From Christensenella sp. UBA7862 (GTDB lineage Bacteria > Bacillota > Clostridia > Christensenellales > UBA1242), in contig DLSM01000013.1 of the NCBI GenBank assembly GCA_002500135.1, forward strand, positions 1 through 5,762: a DNA stretch of 5,762 nt, written 5' to 3'. The translations under genes were made by a program, and so were the position numbers. Below are positions 1 to 3,785 of the stretch, piece by piece. The notes below the pieces were generated by a model. The model was not told the DNA's origin. It was given only the letters and a program-made list of their open reading frames with translations, and did not search any database. Numbering within the stretch: position 1 is the stretch's first letter; each line of letters begins with the position of its first letter.

Positions 1-5
1 GTCAT
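1..5 (-). CDS. Start codon of a gene running off the left edge (position suggests rpoB)
   Basis: An ATG at 5-3 on the minus strand is preceded by AAGGAG (19-14) with an 8-base spacer, behind its own promoter and leader, so a real gene begins here. Only the start codon and two more bases (AC) are visible, which fits a second residue of Thr. In Bacillota the gene after rplL is usually rpoB, RNA polymerase beta subunit, and the Met-Thr start is compatible with that. The identity rests on gene order alone, because no protein sequence is available in the window. Confidence 0.45.
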
Positions 6-13
6 TTGGGGTT

Positions 14-71
14 CTCCTTTTTCGTCAAGCCCTGCCACTTATTCGGGTTGATTTTAAATTTCAAGACTTAA
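14..71 (-). promoter_or_regulatory. Folded 5' leader with ribosome binding site for the left-edge gene
   Basis: On the minus strand, TTAAGTCTTG (71-62) can pair over ten positions with CAGGGCTTGA (34-25), including G-U pairs. This forms a hairpin with a 27-base internal region. Five bases after it lies the strong Shine-Dalgarno core AAGGAG (19-14). The hairpin has no U-tract, so it is not a terminator. It could stabilise the mRNA or set ribosome access. The pairing is seen in the sequence; a regulatory role is inference. Confidence 0.35.
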
Positions 72-87
72 TCATCTTTCATAAACA

Positions 88-116
88 AGTTTATTACATA
101 TAATTTTTTTTGTCAA
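88..116 (-). promoter_or_regulatory. Sigma-A-type promoter downstream of rplL
   Basis: TTGACA (116-111) and TAAACT (93-88) are separated by 17 bases on the minus strand. The -35 is a perfect consensus and the -10 matches at four of six positions. The predicted start of transcription is near 81, giving a leader of about 76 bases to the ATG at 5. The gene beyond the left edge therefore has its own promoter and does not rely only on read-through from rplJ-rplL. Confidence 0.7.
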
Positions 117-140
117 CACAAAAACAAGATATTTTGCAAG

Positions 141-167
141 AAAAAAGACAAATCTTAATTTTTGACT
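141..167 (-). terminator. Weak intrinsic terminator after rplL
   Basis: On the minus strand AGTCAAA (167-161) pairs with TTTGTCT (152-146) with one T-T mismatch and an 8-base loop, followed by a run of T (145-141) and CTTG. The stem is short and AT-rich, so termination is probably partial. Some rplJ-rplL transcripts may continue into the left-edge gene, as happens in the classical rplJL-rpoBC arrangement. Confidence 0.4.
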
Positions 168-194
168 TGCCTTTTTGTGCTAATAATTTCAAAA

Positions 195-560
195 TTACTT
201 GAGTTCGACAGTTGCGCCAGCTTCTTTGAATTTTGCTTCCATAGCTTTTGCTTCTTCTGCTGGAACGTTTTCTTTGATTGTTGAAGGTGCTCCGTCAACA
301 AGAGCTTTTGCTTCTGAAAGTCCAAGACCAGTTGCTTCACGAGCTGCTTTGATGACTTGGATTTTGTTTGGTCCAACTTCTTTAAGGACCACTGTAAATT
401 CAGTTTTTTCTTCTGCTGCTGGTGCTGCTGCGCCTGCTGCTGGTGCTGCTACTGCTGCTGCAGCGCTAACGCCAAATTCTTCTTCAAGTTTTTTTACAAG
501 TTCACTAACTTCAATGAGTGAAAGTTTTTTGATTTCTTCGACAAGATTTTCGATTGTCAT
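195..560 (-). CDS. rplL: 50S ribosomal protein L7/L12
   Basis: L7/L12 is the flexible, multi-copy stalk protein of the large ribosomal subunit. It recruits translation factors and stimulates their GTPase activity, and is bound to the ribosome through L10. The 121 residues match the family's usual length. Residues 1-30 form the helical N-terminal dimerisation and L10-binding domain. Residues 33-49 are the Ala/Pro/Gly-rich hinge. Residues about 54-121 are the globular domain, with the factor-contact motif KIQVIKAAR (66-74) and TGLGLSEAK (77-85). The start is supported by AAGGAGA (575-569), 8 bases upstream. It lies 67 bases downstream of rplJ with no convincing promoter or terminator between, so the two are co-transcribed. 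It ends with TAA at 197-195. Nothing is missing or unusual in the protein. Confidence 0.98.
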   Translation of the reverse strand: MTIENLVEEIKKLSLIEVSELVKKLEEEFGVSAAAAVAAPAAGAAAPAAEEKTEFTVVLKEVGPNKIQVIKAAREATGLGLSEAKALVDGAPSTIKENVPAEEAKAMEAKFKEAGATVELK

Positions 561-627
561 TTTAATTTTCTCCTTTTTAATTTAAAACAATTTATTTTTG
601 GGTCAAAATCGACCTAGATTGCATAGA

Positions 628-1119
628 TTATGCAGATTTTTTTGCCACAGCGTCAAGCACACGAGCGAGTGCTGCAACTGGAGCATTGAGCATGCCAAGA
701 AGCATTGCAATAAGAATTTCTTTGCTTGGGATTTTGGAAAGTTCTTCAACTTTTGCACTGTCAACAACTTCGCCGTTTATAATTCCAAACTTTGCTTCAA
801 GCATTTTTGCGTCTTTCTTTGCACCAAACAAAACGTTTGCTGCACCAACTTCGTCTTTGCCAAAAGCAACAGATGTTGTGCCTTCAAGGTTTGCTGGGTC
901 ATATCCTGTAACGCCAAGTTCGTCAAGAGCAATTTTGAGAAGTCTGTTTTTGTAGATTTTATATTCCACATCTCTTTCTCTAAAGCTCTTTCTGAGTTTT
1001 GTGTCTTGGGCAACGTTTATGCCCTTGTAATTGATGAAGATAACACTTTTTGCTTCGTTGTATTTAGCTTTAATTTCTTCAACAATCGCCTTTTTTGCTT
1101 CCTTTATTTCTTTGGACAT
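628..1119 (-). CDS. rplJ: 50S ribosomal protein L10
   Basis: L10 anchors L7/L12 dimers to 23S rRNA at the base of the stalk and, in many bacteria, represses its own operon by binding the mRNA leader. The protein has 163 residues, within the normal range of about 160-180. The N-terminal rRNA-binding domain contains the family motifs INYKGI (29-34), YKIYKNRLLKIAL (53-65) and EGTTSVAF (79-86). The C-terminal segment, residues about 127-159, is the long Ala/Leu-rich helix that carries L7/L12 dimers. AGGAG (1129-1125) sits 5 bases before the ATG. The gene is first in the rplJ-rplL operon and directly follows an attenuator. Upstream neighbours are a HAD phosphatase and an ABC-F gene rather than the common rplK-rplA, so the usual ribosomal cluster is broken at this point. 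Confidence 0.97.
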   Translation of the reverse strand: MSKEIKEAKKAIVEEIKAKYNEAKSVIFINYKGINVAQDTKLRKSFRERDVEYKIYKNRLLKIALDELGVTGYDPANLEGTTSVAFGKDEVGAANVLFGAKKDAKMLEAKFGIINGEVVDSAKVEELSKIPSKEILIAMLLGMLNAPVAALARVLDAVAKKSA

Positions 1120-1139
1120 TTCTTCTCCTTTTAAGAATT

Positions 1140-1168
1140 AAAAAAACCTTATACCGGGCAGTATAAGG
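1140..1168 (-). terminator. Attenuator terminator in the L10 leader
   Basis: On the minus strand CCTTATAC (1168-1161) pairs perfectly with GTATAAGG (1154-1147) around a 6-base loop (TGCCCG), followed by seven T (1146-1140). It lies 11 bases upstream of the rplJ Shine-Dalgarno core. The position between promoter and first gene makes it a transcription attenuator rather than an end-of-operon terminator. Confidence 0.9.
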
Positions 1169-1275
1169 TGAATTCTCAAAAGAAAATTTCCCTAAACTTA
1201 CCTCGGCAAGCCCGCAAAAGCGAGTTACGATTAAATCACTTGCTGTCTTAAGTAACTTAAAGGTTTCATTAAAAC
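1140..1275 (-). promoter_or_regulatory. L10 leader (autoregulatory 5' UTR of rplJ-rplL)
   Basis: Between the predicted transcription start (about 1275) and rplJ there are some 155 untranslated bases with the layout of the Firmicutes L10 leader. A segment with GACAGCAAG is followed by a small hairpin (CTCGC TTTT GCGGG) and then CTTGCCGAGG. GCAAG and CTTGC pair across it, forming the kinked stem region bound by L10. A second small stem pairs GAATTCTC-side bases 1171-1177 with 1182-1188. An intrinsic terminator closes the leader. In known L10 leaders, excess L10 bound to the leader lowers stalk-protein expression. The element is recognised by motif and position; no covariance model could be run here. 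Confidence 0.85.
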
Positions 1276-1281
1276 ATGGCT

Positions 1282-1309
1282 ATTATATCACATAAAAATT
1301 ATTTGTCAA
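1282..1309 (-). promoter_or_regulatory. Promoter of rplJ-rplL
   Basis: TTGACA (1309-1304) and TATAAT (1287-1282), both perfect consensus, are separated by 16 bases. A TG one base before the -10 adds an extended -10 element. The predicted start is near 1275. Only 10 bases separate the -35 from the stop codon of the upstream HAD gene, and there is no terminator between them. Confidence 0.92.
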
Positions 1310-1319
1310 CACTTTATAT

Positions 1320-1904
1320 TCACTTTTCAAAATATTTTGGGTTGAATGGCTCCACTGTTCCCTTTTTGGTTATATGGAATTTATTTTTGCACAATTTCAG
1401 CATTGGGACATCTGCTGTGGAGTCGCTGTAACCGTTTTCGAATGAAGTAAGATTTAGTTCTGTAAGTCGTCTGACTTTTTCTGCCCCTTTGCAGTTTACT
1501 TCCCCGTTTTCAATTTTTGAAGTGTATAAATCTATGTTTGAGCAAACGAGAGTTGCTGTTGGGTTAATTCTGTTTAAAAGTGGTTTTATGATATACAATG
1601 GTGAAGCGGAACATATGACGTCATCTGGTCTTTTTTGTTTGAGATACCAATCAAAGACCTTTCCTTGTTCTTTATCCCAAAAGAGTTCAATTTCTTTTTC
1701 TGGGTTTTTAAGGTGCGACATAAATGTAAGAAATTTTTGCTTGAATGTGGTGAGGTTTACGATGCGAAGCCCACGCAACACGCCATAAAATCCCGCCTTG
1801 AATGGGTGCCACCAAAGTTTTGGGTGACGGGAGAGAACAAACATATATAGTTTAAGCGAACACTCGCCGTTGAAGATTGTTTTGTCAAAGTCGTATAAAT
1901 TCAT
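1320..1904 (-). CDS. HAD-superfamily hydrolase, subfamily IB (phosphoserine phosphatase-like)
   Basis: This is a cytosolic phosphatase of the haloacid dehalogenase fold with 194 residues, typical for subfamily IB. All four catalytic motifs are present. Motif I is DFDKT, with nucleophile D5 and general acid/base D7. Motif II is S99 in ICSAS. Motif III is the lysine of KGAEK (K143, or K139). Motif IV is DSTAD, with the Mg-binding residues D161 and D165. The helical cap lies between motifs I and II (residues about 15-90) and is rich in aromatic and basic residues. The substrate is unknown; similarity to phosphoserine phosphatase and CicA-like proteins concerns the fold, not proven specificity. 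The start must be the ATG at 1904 because the next Met (residue 21) would remove the catalytic aspartates. No Shine-Dalgarno precedes it, and the promoter suggests a leaderless mRNA. It stops with TGA. Confidence 0.88.
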   Translation of the reverse strand: MNLYDFDKTIFNGECSLKLYMFVLSRHPKLWWHPFKAGFYGVLRGLRIVNLTTFKQKFLTFMSHLKNPEKEIELFWDKEQGKVFDWYLKQKRPDDVICSASPLYIIKPLLNRINPTATLVCSNIDLYTSKIENGEVNCKGAEKVRRLTELNLTSFENGYSDSTADVPMLKLCKNKFHITKKGTVEPFNPKYFEK

Positions 1905-1910
1905 GCTGTT

Positions 1911-1939
1911 AGTATATCAATTTTGCGTAAAATATACAA
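1911..1939 (-). promoter_or_regulatory. Promoter of the HAD gene, predicted leaderless start
   Basis: TTGTAT (1939-1934) and TATACT (1916-1911) are separated by 17 bases, with TGA directly before the -10 forming an extended -10. Only six bases (AACAGC) lie between the -10 and the ATG at 1904. The expected first transcribed base, seven bases past the -10, is therefore the A of the start codon. The absence of any AGGAG-like sequence upstream agrees with a leaderless transcript. Confidence 0.65.
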
Positions 1940-1969
1940 CAATTTTTGAGAGGTTTGGGCAGATTTGTG

Positions 1970-1998
1970 TTGACTTAATTGGTTTTATAGGGTATTAT
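1970..1998 (+). promoter_or_regulatory. Promoter of the ABC-F gene
   Basis: TTGACT (1970-1975) and TATTAT (1993-1998), each five of six to consensus, are separated by 17 bases. Transcription should start near 2005. The result is a 5' untranslated region of about 107 bases occupied almost entirely by the structured element at 2012-2099. The promoter is divergent from the HAD promoter, with 30 bases between the two -35 boxes. Confidence 0.8.
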
Positions 1999-2011
1999 GG
2001 GTTGTATGAAA

Positions 2012-2099
2012 GGGGGCGGGATTGCACAACAGAGTTGTGCGGGTTGCCCGTGACGGGCAACCTTCCCCCGAGCCTGTCGGCTCGGGGCGTCCCGCCCCC
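2012..2099 (+). repeat. GC-rich nested inverted repeat forming a four-way junction in the ABC-F 5' UTR
   Basis: Four perfectly paired helices nest in 88 bases. P1 pairs 2012-2021 (GGGGGCGGGA) with 2090-2099, 10 bp. P2 pairs 2024-2030 (GCACAAC) with 2034-2040, 7 bp, loop AGA. P3 pairs 2042-2050 (GGTTGCCCG) with 2054-2062, 9 bp, loop TGA. P4 pairs 2066-2074 (CCCCGAGCC) with 2079-2087, 9 bp, loop TGTC. Only eight bases at the junction are unpaired. By hand count 64 of 88 bases are G or C, in otherwise AT-rich DNA. No T-tract follows on either strand, so it is not an intrinsic terminator. It could be a structured leader RNA, a set of protein-binding palindromes, or a copy of a dispersed palindromic (REP/MITE-like) element inserted between promoter and ribosome binding site. 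The base composition favours the last. The structure is seen; the role is unknown. Confidence 0.8.
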
Positions 2100-2102
2100 A
2101 AA

Positions 2103-2107
2103 AGGAG
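2103..2107 (+). promoter_or_regulatory. Ribosome binding site fixing the ABC-F start
   Basis: AGGAG lies 5 bases before the ATG at 2113 and begins only three bases after the 3' arm of helix P1. It decides the start: the open frame continues upstream to 1870, but that extension crosses the promoter and the hairpins and has no ribosome binding site. Confidence 0.9.
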
Positions 2108-2112
2108 AAATT

Positions 2113-3687
2113 ATGTTACAAGTTGTTGATGTATCTCTCAACTTTGGGAGCAGAAAACTTTTTAGCGAAGTAAATTTGAAATTCACGAAAGGAAATTGCT
2201 ATGGTGTCATTGGTGCAAATGGAGCTGGCAAATCAACCTTTTTGAAATTATTATCTGGTGAAATTGAAACCACAAAGGGATATATAACCCACGACAAAAA
2301 CGAGCGTATGTCCGTTTTGCAACAAAACCAAAACGCCTTTGACAATGAAACAGTTTTAAGAACAGTTTTACTCGGTCACAAAAGACTTATGGAAGTGTGG
2401 GATCAAAAAGATAAACTATATATGAAAGAAGACTTTTCCGAAGCAGACGGCATTTTGGCGGGAGAACTTGAGCAAGAATTCGCCGACCTTGGTGGCTGGG
2501 AAGCAGAGAGTGACGCACAAACCCTTCTTGCGAACATTGGAATTGATAGCCAGTATTATGACACCTTGATGCGTGACCTTGACAGCAAACTTAAAGTTAA
2601 AGTCCTTTTGGCACAAGCCTTGTTTGGCAACCCAGACATTTTGCTTCTTGACGAGCCAACAAACAACCTAGACATAAAGACCATTGCTTGGCTTGAAAAC
2701 TTTTTGCTAAATTATGAAAACACTGTTATCACCGTTTCACACAACAGACACTTTTTGAACAAAGTTTGCACACACATTTGCGATGTGGACTATGGCAAAA
2801 TTTCAATTTTTGTTGGGAACTATGACTTCTGGTATGAAAGCAGCCAACTTATCCTTCGCCAACAAAAAGAAGCAAACAAGAAAGCGGAAGCAAGAGCAAA
2901 GGAACTCCAAGACTTCATTGCACGCTTTTCGGCAAACGCCAGCAAATCAAAGCAAGCAACCAGCAGAAAGAAAGAACTTGAAAAACTCACCATTGAAGAC
3001 ATCAAACCTTCTTCAAGAAGATATCCTTACATTGCTTTCTCGTCAGAAAGACCAATCGGCAACGATGTTTTGATTGTGGAAAAACTCAGCAAAAAAGGTT
3101 TCTTTGAAAATGTAAGTTTTATTGTGGATAGGAATGATAAAATTGCTTTCCTTTCCGACAATGTGAACGCAATTTCTGCCCTGTTTGACATTTTATCTGG
3201 CAAAGACACCGACTACACTGGCAAAATTAAATGGGGCAAAACAATTACACACTCTTATCTTCCAAAAGAATATAACGAAATGTTTAACACAACATTGTCA
3301 CTCACCGATTGGCTTGGGCAGTTTTCAAAAGAAAAAGACCAAACTTTCCTTCGCAGTTGGCTTGGCAGAATGCTGTTCTCGGGCGAAGAAGCCTTGAAGC
3401 CAGCAAATGTTTTAAGCGGTGGAGAAAAAGTCCGTTGCATGCTTTCAAAAATAATGCTTGAACAAGGAAATGTAATTTTGCTTGACGAACCAACAAACCA
3501 CCTTGACCTAGAAAGCATAACCGCTCTTAACAAAGGCATGAGCAATTTTAATGGTGTTTTGCTCTTTGCATCATCTGACCAAGAACTAACCCAAACGGTT
3601 GCCAACAGAATTATCAAAATTGACAACACAAAAACCTTTGACAGATATATCACCTATGATGAATATCTTGAAAAATATGCAAAATAA
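2113..3687 (+). CDS. ykpA: ABC-F family ATPase, YkpA/YbiT type
   Basis: This is a soluble ribosome-associated protein of 524 residues with two ATP-binding domains and no membrane segments. ABC-F proteins bind the ribosomal E site and affect translation, in some cases giving antibiotic resistance; YkpA/YbiT is a housekeeping branch of ill-defined role. NBD1 has Walker A GANGAGKST (34-42), Walker B ILLLDEPTN (176-184) and H-loop His210. The charged linker that reaches toward P-site tRNA covers about 235-310 and contains ARFSANASKSKQATSRKK (270-287), a stretch characteristic of this branch. NBD2 has signature LSGGEKVR (434-441) and Walker B VILLDEPTN (454-462). NBD2 lacks a Walker A lysine (SDNVNAISAL, 348-357), its H-loop His is Ser488, and the NBD1 signature is degraded (DLDSKLKVKV, 155-164). 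One composite ATP site is therefore intact and the other apparently dead. It is transcribed alone, with a terminator 9 bases after the stop. Confidence 0.95.
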   Translation: MLQVVDVSLNFGSRKLFSEVNLKFTKGNCYGVIGANGAGKSTFLKLLSGEIETTKGYITHDKNERMSVLQQNQNAFDNETVLRTVLLGHKRLMEVWDQKDKLYMKEDFSEADGILAGELEQEFADLGGWEAESDAQTLLANIGIDSQYYDTLMRDLDSKLKVKVLLAQALFGNPDILLLDEPTNNLDIKTIAWLENFLLNYENTVITVSHNRHFLNKVCTHICDVDYGKISIFVGNYDFWYESSQLILRQQKEANKKAEARAKELQDFIARFSANASKSKQATSRKKELEKLTIEDIKPSSRRYPYIAFSSERPIGNDVLIVEKLSKKGFFENVSFIVDRNDKIAFLSDNVNAISALFDILSGKDTDYTGKIKWGKTITHSYLPKEYNEMFNTTLSLTDWLGQFSKEKDQTFLRSWLGRMLFSGEEALKPANVLSGGEKVRCMLSKIMLEQGNVILLDEPTNHLDLESITALNKGMSNFNGVLLFASSDQELTQTVANRIIKIDNTKTFDRYITYDEYLEKYAK

Positions 3688-3696
3688 ACATTATTT

Positions 3697-3719
3697 TGGG
3701 GCTTTTGCCCCATTTTTTT
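3697..3719 (+). terminator. Intrinsic terminator of the ABC-F gene
   Basis: TGGGGC (3697-3702) pairs with GCCCCA (3707-3712) around a TTTT loop and is followed by seven T (3713-3719). It begins 9 bases after the TAA stop and closes the ABC-F gene as a single-gene unit. Confidence 0.93.
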
Positions 3720-3733
3720 ATGCACTTTAACCA

Positions 3734-3761
3734 TTGAAAGATAAAAATAGTGTGATATAAT
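3734..3761 (+). promoter_or_regulatory. Promoter of the LRR-protein gene
   Basis: TTGAAA (3734-3739) and TATAAT (3756-3761) are separated by 16 bases, with TG one base before the -10. The eleven bases TGTGATATAAT are identical to the rplJ promoter's -10 region, and the spacer has the same length. Transcription should start near 3768, giving a leader of about 18 bases that holds AGAGGGG (3774-3780), 5 bases before the ATG. Confidence 0.8.
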
Positions 3762-3785
3762 ATAGTTAATAAAAGAGGGGATATA

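Noticed and set aside
199..585. Plus-strand open frame of 128 codons opposite rplL
   Set aside because: It is a mirror of the Ala-rich L7/L12 gene (Ser/Ala/Pro low-complexity translation). The minus-strand protein is an unmistakable L7/L12.
601..614. Small inverted repeat GGTC-AAAATC-GACC between rplJ and rplL
   Set aside because: Four-base arms are expected by chance and no T-tract follows in the direction of transcription.
618..642. Hairpin TGCATA-GAT-TATGCA at the rplJ stop followed by T7 on the plus strand
   Set aside because: It has terminator shape only on the plus strand, where no gene is transcribed. On the minus strand no T-run follows. It also lies over the rplJ stop codon, and its arms are only 6 bp.
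598..1134. Plus-strand open frame of 178 codons opposite rplJ
   Set aside because: The translation is Phe/Cys/Asn-rich and lies antisense to the clear L10 gene.
2012..2099. tRNA or tRNA-like gene
   Set aside because: The cloverleaf-like outline is deceptive. The outer stem is 10 bp, the hairpin loops have 3-4 bases instead of 7, and there is no TTC-type T-loop, D-loop GG pair or CCA end.
2012..2110. Intrinsic terminator or attenuator in the ABC-F leader
   Set aside because: The final helices are followed by AAAA on the plus strand and only three T on the minus strand, so there is no U-tract to support intrinsic termination.
1870..2112. N-terminal extension of the ABC-F frame by 81 codons
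   Set aside because: The extension reads through the divergent promoters and the hairpin element, has no ribosome binding site at its first ATG, and overlaps the start of the HAD gene. ABC-F homologues begin at the residue encoded at 2113.
1995..2186. Minus-strand frame of 63 codons over the four-way junction
   Set aside because: It is made mostly of the inverted-repeat sequence and the antisense of the ABC-F start. No ribosome binding site or plausible domain was seen.
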